From the NCBI GenBank assembly GCA_041170785.1, contig JBEDND010000172.1, positions 1 to 22,218 of the forward strand: a DNA stretch of 22,218 nucleotides, given 5' to 3'. This stretch comes from REEB481 sp041170785. GTDB taxonomy: Bacteria; Bacteroidota; Bacteroidia; NS11-12g; UBA955. Under the pieces are notes generated by a model. That model worked only from the letters and a program-made list of their open reading frames with translations, ran no database searches and was not told the DNA's origin. Shown one piece after another: positions 7,845 through 16,074 of the stretch (within the stretch, counting starts at the first letter, position 1; each line of letters begins with the position of its first letter). The position numbers and the translations under genes are program-made.

Positions 7845-9359
7845 ATGAATATGAAACTTAGATCACTGCTCACACTGTTTGCCGCATCCGGTTTGCTCTT
7901 TACCGCTTGCCAGAAAAAACAGAAAAGCGCTGTTACCGGCCAAGGGTACAACGATCCTAAATGGGGTGGTTTTTTCAATCCTAAATATAAAGGTCAGGAA
8001 ACTGGCCCTGGGCTCGTGCTCATTGAAGGTGGTTCCTTCACTATGGGAACAACGGAACAAGACATGACTGCCGACAACAATTCGGTAGAGCGTAAAGTTA
8101 CCGTGAACTCCTTTTACATGGATGAAACTGAGGTAAGCAATGTTCAATACCGTGAATACCTGTATTGGGTAAACAGGGTGTTTACAGAATATCCGGAAGT
8201 TTACAGGAATGCCCTGCCTGACACGCTTTGCTGGCGCAGCAAATTGGCCTACAACGAGCCTTTTGTGGAATATTATTTCCGTCACCCCGCCTATAAAGAT
8301 TATCCTGTGGTTGGTGTGAACTGGGTTCAGGCATCAGATTTTGCTTCATGGCGCACAGACCGGGTGAACGAAATGATCCTGGATCGCGAGGGAATTGTAA
8401 AATTTGATGTCACTTCCGATGGAAACAACGACAACAACTTTAATACACGCTCATACCTCGCTGGTCAATTCCAATTTGCCAAAAAAGGAAAACACCTGCC
8501 CAAGGATTACACCAAGAAAAAAGCAACACGGGAGCGCGTGAGTGTTGAAGACGGTGTGCTGCTTCCGGATTACAGACTTCCCACAGAATCAGAATGGGAA
8601 TATGCCGCTCAGGCAAACATTGGCAATACAGTGGCCAACAACATTGATGTAAAGAAAGTTTACCCTTGGAACGACTACACTGTTCGCGTTAAAGACGGAA
8701 AAGAACGCGACCGCGGCAAGATCATCATGAACGCCATGGTTGGTAAAGGTGACATGGGCGGTATTGCCGGCGGACAATTGAATGACGCGGGCTTCATCCC
8801 AACGCCAGTTTATTCATACTGGCCCAATGACTACGGCTTGTACAACATGGCTGGAAACGTGGCAGAATGGGTGATGGATGTTTATCGTCCGCTTTCGCTC
8901 GAAGATATGGATCAGTTCATGCCTTTCCGCGGAAACGTGTATAAGACGGTACAACTGAACCAATATGGTGAAATCGAAGACAAAGACAGTCTTGGCCGCC
9001 TGAGGTTCCGCAACGTTGACCTTCAGGAGAACATCAACCGCAGGAATTACAAAGTTGCTGATAACATTGGCTTTAAAGATGAGCCCGGAGCTAATGCCAA
9101 CGACGATTACTTCTACGAGTATGGCGTTACTACGCTGGTGGACAACAAGGCACGCGTATTCAAAGGAGCATCTTGGTTTGACCGCCTCTATTGGGCATCC
9201 CCCGGAACACGCAGATATCTGGATGAAAAACAAAGCCTTTCTACCCTGGGATTCCGTTGTGCCATGATTCGCGTGGGTGCTCCTGTGGGTAACAGCAAGA
9301 AGAAATACAATGGCCTGCCTTCCAGCGGTATCGATAAAAAGACTAAAAGGAAGCGCTAA
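7845..9359 (+). CDS. gldJ: GldJ, gliding motility/T9SS lipoprotein with FGE-sulfatase-like fold
   Basis: A 504-residue lipoprotein. In known gliders GldJ forms periplasmic helical or ring structures with GldK and GldN, stabilises GldK and is needed for both gliding and T9SS. A type II signal peptide ends in a lipobox (LLFTAC) with acylated Cys22. A formylglycine-generating-enzyme/sulfatase-modifying fold follows from about residue 55: GPGLVLIEGGSFTMGTTEQD, then SFYMDETEVSN, YRLPTESEWEYAA near 245 and NMAGNVAEWVMDVY near 335, ending in TLGFRCAMI. Where true FGE enzymes carry two catalytic cysteines (after the RGGS-type segment), this protein reads KGASWFDRLYWASPGTRR without cysteine, so it should be non-enzymatic, as expected for Gld lipoproteins. 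I prefer GldJ over GldK because of the NDPKWGGF...ETGPGLVLIEGG and YFRHPAYKDYPVVGVNW segments and because no gldLMN genes follow. A lysine/arginine-rich tail ends the protein. A bidirectional terminator follows. Confidence 0.88.
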   Translation: MNMKLRSLLTLFAASGLLFTACQKKQKSAVTGQGYNDPKWGGFFNPKYKGQETGPGLVLIEGGSFTMGTTEQDMTADNNSVERKVTVNSFYMDETEVSNVQYREYLYWVNRVFTEYPEVYRNALPDTLCWRSKLAYNEPFVEYYFRHPAYKDYPVVGVNWVQASDFASWRTDRVNEMILDREGIVKFDVTSDGNNDNNFNTRSYLAGQFQFAKKGKHLPKDYTKKKATRERVSVEDGVLLPDYRLPTESEWEYAAQANIGNTVANNIDVKKVYPWNDYTVRVKDGKERDRGKIIMNAMVGKGDMGGIAGGQLNDAGFIPTPVYSYWPNDYGLYNMAGNVAEWVMDVYRPLSLEDMDQFMPFRGNVYKTVQLNQYGEIEDKDSLGRLRFRNVDLQENINRRNYKVADNIGFKDEPGANANDDYFYEYGVTTLVDNKARVFKGASWFDRLYWASPGTRRYLDEKQSLSTLGFRCAMIRVGAPVGNSKKKYNGLPSSGIDKKTKRKR

Positions 9360-9377
9360 GCGCAACTAAAAATATTC

Positions 9378-9413
9378 AAATAAAAAACCCACCTGTCGGT
9401 GGGTTTTTTATTT
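9378..9413. terminator. Bidirectional terminator between gldJ and the bacilliredoxin gene
   Basis: A perfect 16-bp inverted repeat has a CCCACC/GGTGGG core (9388-9393 with 9398-9403) and a 4-nt loop, flanked by A6 on the left and T6 on the right. It gives a T tract on either strand and ends both convergent genes. Confidence 0.93.
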
Positions 9414-9439
9414 GGTTACGATGTAAAAGCAATTCAGGC

Positions 9440-9856
9440 TTAGCAATAAGTTTCGTAAGCCTGCTCGAGGTTTGAAGCGATCATATCGGCAGTGCGTCCT
9501 TCGATATGGTGACGCTCAACAAAGTGAACCAGTGCACCGTCGCGAAACAAAGCAATGGCAGGCGAAGACGGCGGATAAGGGGCAAAAAACTCACGAGCCT
9601 TGTTGGTCGCATCCAAATCCTGACCAGCAAACACAGTCAGTAAACGGTTGGGCTTTTTAGCTCCGCTGATGGAACGAAGTACTCCGGGACGTGCACTTCC
9701 CGCAGCACAACCACACACTGAATTCACAACCACAAGTGTGGTACCTTCTTGATTATTCAGCGCCTGTTCCACCTCTTCCGGTGTTTTCAATTCAACAAAT
9801 CCCTGAGAGGTAAGTTCTGCACGCATGGGCGCTACAAGCATTTCTGGATATGGCAT
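9440..9856 (-). CDS. BrxA/BrxB (YphP/YqiW) family bacilliredoxin
   Basis: A 138-residue thioredoxin-fold protein of the YphP/YqiW family (formerly DUF1094). Characterised members in Firmicutes are bacilliredoxins that remove bacillithiol from mixed disulfides on proteins. The family motif with its unusual CGC pair is visible as NSVCGCAAGSARPG (Cys48 and Cys50). It is followed by FAGQDLDATNKAREFF, the proline-rich PYPPSSPAIALFRDG segment and the tail AYETYC with a C-terminal cysteine. The start at ATG 9856 gives the typical MPYPEMLVAPMRAEL opening. The in-frame ATG 15 codons upstream lies on the other side of the promoter box. The gene is divergent from ahcY and convergent with gldJ. Whether this organism makes bacillithiol is inference only. 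Confidence 0.92.
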   Translation of the reverse strand: MPYPEMLVAPMRAELTSQGFVELKTPEEVEQALNNQEGTTLVVVNSVCGCAAGSARPGVLRSISGAKKPNRLLTVFAGQDLDATNKAREFFAPYPPSSPAIALFRDGALVHFVERHHIEGRTADMIASNLEQAYETYC

Positions 9857-9879
9857 ATGGTTTATTTGATTGTTGGTTT

Positions 9880-9887
9880 CAAATTTA
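9880..9887 (-). promoter_or_regulatory. Candidate -7 box (TAAATTTG) for the bacilliredoxin gene
   Basis: An exact TAnnTTTG match 23 nt before ATG 9856, predicting a leader of about 19 nt. It also shows that the ATG at 9901 is not the start. Confidence 0.55.
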
Positions 9888-9929
9888 GGTACAAAGCGCA
9901 TTCCGCTTTTTACTACGCTCGTTTCAGTC

Positions 9930-9937
9930 TATTTTTG
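9930..9937 (+). promoter_or_regulatory. Candidate -7 box (TATTTTTG) for ahcY
   Basis: An exact TAnnTTTG match 14 nt before the ahcY ATG. The predicted leader is about 10 nt, too short for any riboswitch. Confidence 0.6.
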
Positions 9938-9951
9938 CAGAAAAAAAACAG

Positions 9952-11265
9952 ATGTCAACTGAAACTATGTCACTTCCATACAAAGTAAAAGACATTTCTC
10001 TGGCTGAATGGGGCCGTAAAGAAATTCGCCTGGCAGAAGCAGAAATGCCCGGACTCATGGCAATTCGCCATAAATACAAAGCCGAGCAGCCATTGAAAGG
10101 TGCCAGGGTCGCAGGTTGCCTGCACATGACCATTCAAACGGCTGTACTCATTGAAACATTGGCAGACCTTGGCGCTGAAGTTCGCTGGAGCTCATGCAAC
10201 ATTTTCTCTACACAGGATCATGCCGCTGCAGCAATCGCCGCTGCCGGTATCCCGGTTTTTGCCTGGAAGGGCATGAACGAGGAGGAATACGACTGGTGCA
10301 TTGAACAAACCTTATACTTCGGTGATTCCAGTAAACCATTGAATATGATTCTCGACGATGGAGGTGACCTCACCAACATCGTTTTAGACAAGTATCCTGA
10401 CTTGGCCCAACACATCAAAGGTATTTCCGAGGAAACAACCACCGGTGTAAAACGTCTGTACGACCGTCAGAAAGCCGGAACCCTTCCCATGCCTGCCATC
10501 AATGTGAACGACAGCGTTACCAAGAGCAAGTTCGACAACAAGTATGGTTGTCGTGAGAGTTTGGTAGATGCCATCCGTCGTGCAACAGATGTGATGCTGG
10601 CCGGTAAAGTTGCAGTAGTTTGCGGTTATGGTGATGTAGGAAAAGGCAGCGCAGATTCACTCCGCGGTGCAGGCACCCGTGTAATTGTTACTGAAATCGA
10701 CCCCATTTGCGCACTTCAGGCAGCAATGGACGGTTATGAAGTGAAGACACTCGAATCAGCACTTGCTGAAGCGAACATCGTTGTTACTGCTACTGGCAAC
10801 TGTGGCATCGTGCGTGGCGAGCATTTCCAAAACATGCGCGACAAAGCCATCGTTTGTAACATTGGCCACTTCGATAACGAAATTGACATTGCCTGGCTTA
10901 ACACCAACTATGGCCACTCAAAATACACCATCAAACCCCAGGTGGATGTATATGAAATCAACGGCAAGGAAATCATTGTTTTGGCAGAAGGCCGCCTTGT
11001 GAATCTGGGTTGCGCCATGGGTCATCCATCTTTTGTGATGTCCAATTCATTCACCAATCAAACATTGGCGCAGATTGAATTGTGGAACAACCACGGCAAA
11101 TACGAAAATCAGGTTTATGTGCTGCCCAAGCATCTTGATGAAATGGTTGCCCGCCTGCACCTGGATCACATCGGTGCGGAACTTACCGTGTTGCGCAATG
11201 ATCAGGCTGATTACATCGGCGTTCCAATGGAAGGTCCGTACAAACCCGAACATTATCGTTATTAA
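9952..11265 (+). CDS. ahcY: Adenosylhomocysteinase (S-adenosyl-L-homocysteine hydrolase)
   Basis: This cytosolic NAD-dependent enzyme splits S-adenosylhomocysteine into homocysteine and adenosine. It relieves product inhibition of methyltransferases and feeds the methionine cycle. At 437 residues the gene looks complete. Visible features are the YKVKDISLAEWGRKEI opening; GCLHMTIQTAVLIETL; the substrate-binding lysine/aspartate region NVNDSVTKSKFDNKYGCRES; the NAD-binding loop GYGDVGKGSADSLRG followed by the acidic VTEIDP; the segment NIGHFDNEID; NLGCAMGHPSFVMSNSF; and the C-terminal KPEHYRY that reaches into the partner subunit's NAD site. ATG 9952 is used. ATG 9967 is a weaker alternative that would shorten the protein by five residues. 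The gene appears monocistronic, flanked by a promoter box and a terminator. Confidence 0.98.
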   Translation: MSTETMSLPYKVKDISLAEWGRKEIRLAEAEMPGLMAIRHKYKAEQPLKGARVAGCLHMTIQTAVLIETLADLGAEVRWSSCNIFSTQDHAAAAIAAAGIPVFAWKGMNEEEYDWCIEQTLYFGDSSKPLNMILDDGGDLTNIVLDKYPDLAQHIKGISEETTTGVKRLYDRQKAGTLPMPAINVNDSVTKSKFDNKYGCRESLVDAIRRATDVMLAGKVAVVCGYGDVGKGSADSLRGAGTRVIVTEIDPICALQAAMDGYEVKTLESALAEANIVVTATGNCGIVRGEHFQNMRDKAIVCNIGHFDNEIDIAWLNTNYGHSKYTIKPQVDVYEINGKEIIVLAEGRLVNLGCAMGHPSFVMSNSFTNQTLAQIELWNNHGKYENQVYVLPKHLDEMVARLHLDHIGAELTVLRNDQADYIGVPMEGPYKPEHYRY

Positions 11266-11287
11266 TCAGGAACAATCCTGGTGGAAT

Positions 11288-11322
11288 AAAAAAAGCCCGG
11301 CCATTTGGTCGGGCTTTTTTTT
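11288..11322. terminator. Bidirectional terminator shared by ahcY and rnpB
   Basis: An 8-bp GC-rich stem (GCCCGGCC at 11295-11302 with GGTCGGGC at 11307-11314, one G-U pair) has an ATTT loop. It is flanked by A7 (11288-11294) and T8 (11315-11322), so it gives a T tract on both strands. It can end ahcY on plus and rnpB on minus. Confidence 0.92.
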
Positions 11323-11361
11323 AATCAAGGGATCAAAAGCCAATCCGATATTCCTAAAAAT

Positions 11362-11766
11362 AAGGCAGCCCAATAAGCCGGATTCTGTTACACCCGAAAG
11401 TGCATCTGTCATTTATCTGGCCCGCCCCGAAGGACGTGGACGTTCGGCCTACCCTCCCCTCCGTCATTCAGGCTTGCGCCGGAACTACTTGGACGAGTAA
11501 CCCTCAATGAGGGGTATATTTGGCCTTTCAACTCCCGGGGTTTACCTCAACAGCCGTTACCGTACTGATGCGTGAGCCCTTACCTCGCGATTTCACCCTT
11601 ACCTGCCAACCCGAAAGTGGACAGGCGGTATTTTTTCTGTGGCACTTTCCGTCACAAGCCGCTTACACCAACCTGTGCCCCCGTTTTCACGGGGCGGGAT
11701 ACTCTGTGTTGCCCGGACTTTCCTCTCCAGTTTCGAAAAACCGGAGCGACAGATCGGGCTGCCTTG
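11362..11766 (-). ncRNA. rnpB: RNase P RNA, bacterial class A
   Basis: This is the catalytic RNA of RNase P, which removes 5' leaders from pre-tRNAs. On the minus strand the universally conserved 5' core GAGGAAAGTCCGGGC is at 11711-11725, and the conserved 3' core ACAGAATCCGGCTTA at 11374-11388; together these form helix P4 and its flanks. The ends pair as an 11-bp P1 helix (AGGCAGCCCGA near 11754-11764 with TTGGGCTGCCT near 11363-11373), which sets the approximate boundaries. The length of about 405 nt fits a class A RNA. It lies antisense to several spurious ORFs. The promoter and the shared terminator are listed separately. The exact 5' and 3' ends may be off by a few nucleotides. Confidence 0.96.
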
Positions 11767-11769
11767 ATT

Positions 11770-11797
11770 CAAAGATACTGCCTGTAAACTCAACCAA
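11770..11797 (-). promoter_or_regulatory. rnpB promoter (TTG-N17-TATCTTTG)
   Basis: On the minus strand, TTG (11795-11797) and an exact -7 box TATCTTTG (11770-11777) are separated by 17 nt. The -7 box ends about five nucleotides before the start of the P1 helix. This gives an internal calibration of the -7 box to transcription start distance for this genome. Confidence 0.8.
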
Positions 11798-11818
11798 GCA
11801 CAGCAGGTTACATCATTA

Positions 11819-11826
11819 TATATTTG
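11819..11826 (+). promoter_or_regulatory. Candidate -7 box (TATATTTG) for gatB
   Basis: An exact TAnnTTTG match ending six nucleotides before ATG 11833. Using the rnpB spacing, transcription would start at about 11831, leaving a leader of only about 2 nt. The TTG inside this box is an in-frame pseudo-start for gatB. Confidence 0.6.
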
Positions 11827-11832
11827 CATTTC

Positions 11833-13278
11833 ATGAGCGTAGCATATGAAGCAGTAATTGGCCTGGAAATCCATGTTCAGCTGCTCACCCAAAGCAAGGC
11901 ATTTTGTGCAGACAGCACCGCTTACGGAGCACTTCCCAATACCCAGGTAAGTCCGATTAGCCTCGGACATCCGGGAACACTGCCTCGTCACAACCGCCAT
12001 GCCGTAGAACATGCCCTGAAAATTGGGCTTGCGCTTGATTGTAGCATAACCAGGGAAAATCATTATTCCCGTAAGAATTACTTCTACGCCGATTTACCCA
12101 AAGGATACCAGATTACGCAATTCAATACGCCCATTTGCGAAGGCGGCGGTGTGAATATTCGTTTGAAAGACGGCAGTCGTAAAAGAATCGGGCTCATCCG
12201 GATTCACATGGAAGAAGATACCGGAAAGAGCATGCATGACCAAGATCCTAATGACAGTTTGATTGATTTCAATCGCGCAGGTACTGCACTGATTGAAGTT
12301 GTTACGGCCCCTGATATACGCAGTGGTGAAGAAGCCTACGCTTTTGTGACAGAAATTCGACGTTTGGTGCGCTACCTGGACATTTGTGATGGCAATATGG
12401 AAGAAGGCAGCTTGCGCTGTGATGCAAACGTTTCCATTCGTCCGGTGGGAACCACCGCTTTTGGCACCAAGGTAGAAGTTAAAAACATGAACTCTATCTC
12501 AAACGTACGCCGCGCTATTGATCACGAGATTGATAGGCAAAGGGAAATTCTAGAATCCGGTGGCACCGTTTCCGGAGAAACACGGGGCTTCAATGCCTTA
12601 AGTGGAACAACTTTTCCGATGCGCAGCAAAGAAATGGTGAATGATTACCGCTACTTCCCCGAACCCGACTTGCCCCCATTGATCCTGAGCGACCAATACA
12701 TCAAGGCCGTGCATAAACTCATGCCGGAACTTCCTGAAGCCCTGTTCCAAAGGTTTACCCTTGAATTGGGCCTGAGCGAATATGATGCCGGCGTGCTTAC
12801 CGATGATAAAGCTACCGCTGCATACTTCCTCAGTGTGGTTCAACATACAGGGAATTACAAAGCTGCCGCCAATTGGGTTACCGTTCATGTAAAAGGGTAC
12901 CTCAACGAACACGCCATCAGCATCGATGATTTCCCTTTGAGTGGCAAGCGCGTGGCCGACCTTATCGCCCTCATTGACTCCGGCAAAGTGAGCAACAGCA
13001 GCGCAGCACAAAAACTCTTCCCGGCCATGATTACCCAGGAAGGAAAATCACCGCTGGAACTTGCAGAAACACTAAACCTGCTTCAAACTTCAGACGCAGA
13101 CCTTATTGAAACCCTGGCCAACGAAGTGCTTGCAGCGTTTCCGCAGAAAGTATCCGAATACCGGCAGGGAAAAACCGGACTGCTCGGTATGTTTGTTGGA
13201 GAAATCATGAAGCGGAGTAAGGGCAAGGCGGATCCCAAAAAAGCCAATGAAATTGTGCTGAAAATGCTTGAAGCCTAA
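11833..13278 (+). CDS. gatB: Aspartyl/glutamyl-tRNA(Asn/Gln) amidotransferase subunit B
   Basis: A 481-residue subunit of the GatCAB complex. GatB binds misacylated Glu-tRNA(Gln) or Asp-tRNA(Asn), activates the side-chain carboxylate with ATP and uses ammonia channelled from GatA. Seen in the sequence: the opening YEAVIGLEIHVQL; the SPISLGHPGTLP segment, where many homologues have CPVCLG with zinc-binding cysteines; HYSRKNYFYADLPKGYQITQ; the hallmark IGLIRIHMEEDTGKS; VDICDGNMEEGSLRCDANVS-like core; KVEVKNMNSISNVRRAI; and the pre-C-terminal RYFPEPDLPPL. The helical and YqeY-like tail ends at GLLGMFVGEIMKRSKGKADPKKANEIVLKML. ATG 11833 is the start; the TTG at 11824 is inside the promoter box. 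gatA and gatC are not in this window. Confidence 0.96.
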   Translation: MSVAYEAVIGLEIHVQLLTQSKAFCADSTAYGALPNTQVSPISLGHPGTLPRHNRHAVEHALKIGLALDCSITRENHYSRKNYFYADLPKGYQITQFNTPICEGGGVNIRLKDGSRKRIGLIRIHMEEDTGKSMHDQDPNDSLIDFNRAGTALIEVVTAPDIRSGEEAYAFVTEIRRLVRYLDICDGNMEEGSLRCDANVSIRPVGTTAFGTKVEVKNMNSISNVRRAIDHEIDRQREILESGGTVSGETRGFNALSGTTFPMRSKEMVNDYRYFPEPDLPPLILSDQYIKAVHKLMPELPEALFQRFTLELGLSEYDAGVLTDDKATAAYFLSVVQHTGNYKAAANWVTVHVKGYLNEHAISIDDFPLSGKRVADLIALIDSGKVSNSSAAQKLFPAMITQEGKSPLELAETLNLLQTSDADLIETLANEVLAAFPQKVSEYRQGKTGLLGMFVGEIMKRSKGKADPKKANEIVLKMLEA

Positions 13279-13321
13279 ATAAAGCCTCAGATTATACTAC
13301 CTTCACTTAGCTTAGCCTGAC

Positions 13322-14731
13322 ATGGTTTTTTCAAGCCTGATTTTTCTGTACCTATTCCTGCCCGCTTGCTTGTTGCTTTACTATGCATGGCACAACAGGA
13401 CTTACAGAAATACGCTACTCACCTTGTTTTCCCTCGTCTTTTATGCATGGGGAGAACCTATTTGGGTCATTTTACTTGTTTTTTCCGCCACCTTGGATTA
13501 TTCCATTGCGCGGTTGATCGAGCAAAAACGGGGAACCATCTGGGCGCAAGCAGGACTTTGGTCATCAGTAACCTTAAATCTGGGTTTGCTCTTTCTATTC
13601 AAATACAGTTCATTCATTTACGAAAACGTTAACCTCTTACTCGGCACCAGTTTCTCCATTCCTCAATACGCCCTGCCCATAGGCATATCATTTTACACCT
13701 TCCAAACCATTTCATACGTGCTGGATGTGTACAGAAATGAAGTGCCGGCGCAGCGGAACTACTTGAGTTTTCTGCTGTTTGTAAGCCTGTTCCACCAGTT
13801 GGTTGCAGGGCCAATAGTACGGTATGTTCATATTGCCGATGAAATCGACAACCGCAAATTTGACATTGCGGACATCGCCGGGGGCGTGCACCGCTTCTGT
13901 ATCGGCCTTTTCAAAAAAGTTTGTATCGCCAACGTTGCCGGAGAACTTGTAGTGAAATTCCTGGGCAGCGACTTAAGCACACAGAGTATTGCAGGTGGCT
14001 GGTTTGGCCTGCTGATGTTCACCCTGCAAATTTATTTCGACTTCAGCGGCTATTCAGACATGGCCATAGGCATGGGTCGGATGTTTGGTTTTCATTACCA
14101 CGAGAACTTTGATTATCCTTATATATCAAGGAGCAGCACTGAGTTCTGGCGCCGCTGGCACATCTCATTGGGCAGTTTTTTCAGGGATTATGTCTATATC
14201 CCGCTCGGTGGTAAGTCACATAAACCCTACCGGAATCTGTTCGTCGTTTGGTTGCTCACCGGCTTTTGGCATGGTGCAAGTTGGAACTTCATACTGTGGG
14301 GGCTCTATTTCGGAGTACTTATTGGACTTGAAAGGCTGTTCCTCAAGAAATTTCTCGATACGCTTCCCCGCATTGTAGGCCACTGCTACCTGCTGTTTGC
14401 CGTGATGATGGGCTGGGCCTTGTTTTATTTCACCGACCTGAACCGACTTGGCGAATTCTTGAAGTTGTTGTTTGGTGGCGGTAATCATGTGGCTTGGAAC
14501 CTTGAAATATCCCTTTCCCTCAAAGAGCACTTCTTCTGGTTGATCATAGCCTTGATTTTATGCACGCCCGTTTATCTGCTCGCATATAAAAAAGGCTATC
14601 AAAAACTGGAACAACGATCCCTAAGCATGGGACAAGTATTGCTTACACTTGCCAATATCTTGCTGCTCATGGGCAGCACAGCCATGTTGGTTGGTAAAAG
14701 CTACAATCCATTCCTCTACTTCAGATTTTAA
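13322..14731 (+). CDS. MBOAT family membrane O-acyltransferase (AlgI-like)
   Basis: A 469-residue polytopic inner-membrane protein of the MBOAT family. AlgI-like members take an acyl group, usually acetyl, from the cytoplasm across the membrane to a partner that O-acetylates extracytoplasmic polysaccharide. It opens with the AlgI-type segment MVFSSLIFLYLFLPACLLLY. It contains LPIGISFYTFQTISYVLDVYR near 118-138, the YFDFSGYSDMAIGMGRMFG motif near 238-256, STEFWRRWHISLGSFFRDYVYIPLGG near 272-297 and LLTGFWHGASWNFILWG near 311-327. The predicted catalytic histidine is His317, in the WHG of the last motif. It is the first gene of a three-gene operon; the next start follows the stop by 2 nt. Only a weak -7-like match (TAGCTTAG, 13308-13315) precedes it. 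The acceptor glycan is inferred from the neighbours. Confidence 0.93.
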   Translation: MVFSSLIFLYLFLPACLLLYYAWHNRTYRNTLLTLFSLVFYAWGEPIWVILLVFSATLDYSIARLIEQKRGTIWAQAGLWSSVTLNLGLLFLFKYSSFIYENVNLLLGTSFSIPQYALPIGISFYTFQTISYVLDVYRNEVPAQRNYLSFLLFVSLFHQLVAGPIVRYVHIADEIDNRKFDIADIAGGVHRFCIGLFKKVCIANVAGELVVKFLGSDLSTQSIAGGWFGLLMFTLQIYFDFSGYSDMAIGMGRMFGFHYHENFDYPYISRSSTEFWRRWHISLGSFFRDYVYIPLGGKSHKPYRNLFVVWLLTGFWHGASWNFILWGLYFGVLIGLERLFLKKFLDTLPRIVGHCYLLFAVMMGWALFYFTDLNRLGEFLKLLFGGGNHVAWNLEISLSLKEHFFWLIIALILCTPVYLLAYKKGYQKLEQRSLSMGQVLLTLANILLLMGSTAMLVGKSYNPFLYFRF

Positions 14732-14733
14732 CA

Positions 14734-16074
14734 ATGAAACAGCGCGTTCACTACCTACAACTTGTTTCATTTACCCTGTTCCTGGGTGGCATTGGTTTCC
14801 TTTCCCTGATCAAACAAAAAAACACCGTAAGTATTGAGGAGAAGCGCCAATTAACTCCGGTACCCGTTTACAGCTGGAAATCTCTAAAGGAAGGCAGGTT
14901 CACCGACAGTATGGAGTTGTACTATGCAGATAATTTTCCCTGGAGGCAATCCTTCATGAATGCGGCTTTTGCCATGCAACGTGCCAGGGGAATAAAATCG
15001 GAAGAGGTTAGCTTTTACAGTACCGAAAAAAAAACTGGAGTGAATACTCCTCATTTGAAGCCGGAACAACAGGCTAAAGACTCCGGTGATGATGCCAGCC
15101 TCACGGCTGAAGTAAGCAAAGGCTTAATCATTTACAACAACATGGCCATGCAGGTGTTCGGTGGTTCCGAAAAAATGGCCAAAGCCTGCGCCCAGAGTAT
15201 CAACAATTTTGTCGCCGCACTTCCGCCAGCGGTGCGTTCTTATTGCATGGTAGCTCCCACCGCAGGCGAATTTTACCTACCTGCATCTTACCGGAAAATG
15301 GCCCGTTCTGAAAAAGACAATATTGCCACCATTTACAACAACCTGAATCCAAACATCACAGCGGTTGATGCCGTCACGGCATTGGCCGAGCATACCAAAG
15401 AGTATTTATACTTCAACAGCGACCATCACTGGACCGCATTAGGTGCATATTACGCCTATCGCGCTACCTGTGAAAAAATGGGCATCACTGCAAATGATAT
15501 ACAAGCAATGCCTAAAAAAACCATCAACGGATTCCTGGGATCGCTGTATTGGTTGACCCGAGATCAAAAATTATTGGCGCAAAAGGACTTCGTAGATTAT
15601 TACCAGATACCCGGCGAGTACACTACTCGTGTATTTACCAAGAACAACCCAAACAAACCGATCATCAGCAATTTGCTTGCCGGATATGCTTCCGGAGCCA
15701 ATGCCTATTCCGTATTCCTGGGCGGTGATTATCCATTGATGCGCGTCAATACTGCAGCAGAAAGCGGAAGGAAATTACTCATCATCAAGAACTCCTATGG
15801 GAATCCATACTCGGTGTTCTTTGTCCCGCACTTTGATGAAGTTTTTATTGTGGACTATCGATATTATGAAAAAGGTGTTTTACCGCTTATCAAGGAATTT
15901 GGAATTACCGATGTGCTGATCACCTACGGTTCGTTCTCTGCTAACACATCCTGGCATATACGACGCTTGCAACACATCATGCACGGTAATGGAAACCCAA
16001 TACCCAAGAAGAAAAGTAAAGACACATCTGCAACAGCAAGCCCCTCCGATACCACCAAAAACACCAATGAATGA
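14734..16074 (+). CDS. DHHW-motif SGNH-like O-acetyltransferase partner (AlgJ/AlgX-like)
   Basis: A 446-residue protein anchored or exported by an N-terminal hydrophobic segment (about residues 9-26). Its AlgJ/AlgX-type fold begins with YSWKSLKEGRFTDSMELYYADNFPWRQSF, a typical opening of this family. The catalytic Asp-His pair is in the family-defining SDHHWTALGAYYAYR (D230-H-H-W233). The probable nucleophile is Ser354 in LLIIKNSYGNPYSVFF. In alginate and related systems such proteins transfer the acetyl group delivered by the MBOAT partner onto the glycan. The C-terminus is a short Lys/Ser/Thr-rich tail. It starts 2 nt after the MBOAT stop and overlaps the next gene by 4 nt (ATGA), so the three are probably translated as a coupled unit. 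The substrate is unknown. Confidence 0.85.
   Translation: MKQRVHYLQLVSFTLFLGGIGFLSLIKQKNTVSIEEKRQLTPVPVYSWKSLKEGRFTDSMELYYADNFPWRQSFMNAAFAMQRARGIKSEEVSFYSTEKKTGVNTPHLKPEQQAKDSGDDASLTAEVSKGLIIYNNMAMQVFGGSEKMAKACAQSINNFVAALPPAVRSYCMVAPTAGEFYLPASYRKMARSEKDNIATIYNNLNPNITAVDAVTALAEHTKEYLYFNSDHHWTALGAYYAYRATCEKMGITANDIQAMPKKTINGFLGSLYWLTRDQKLLAQKDFVDYYQIPGEYTTRVFTKNNPNKPIISNLLAGYASGANAYSVFLGGDYPLMRVNTAAESGRKLLIIKNSYGNPYSVFFVPHFDEVFIVDYRYYEKGVLPLIKEFGITDVLITYGSFSANTSWHIRRLQHIMHGNGNPIPKKKSKDTSATASPSDTTKNTNE

Noticed and set aside
9938..9951. SAH riboswitch upstream of ahcY
   Set aside because: The predicted leader is about 10 nt and the space before it is occupied by the promoter and the divergent bacilliredoxin gene. 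No riboswitch fold fits.
11520..11849. Open frames over 11364-11849 on both strands
   Set aside because: They overlay the RNase P RNA, whose conserved cores and P1 pairing explain the sequence.
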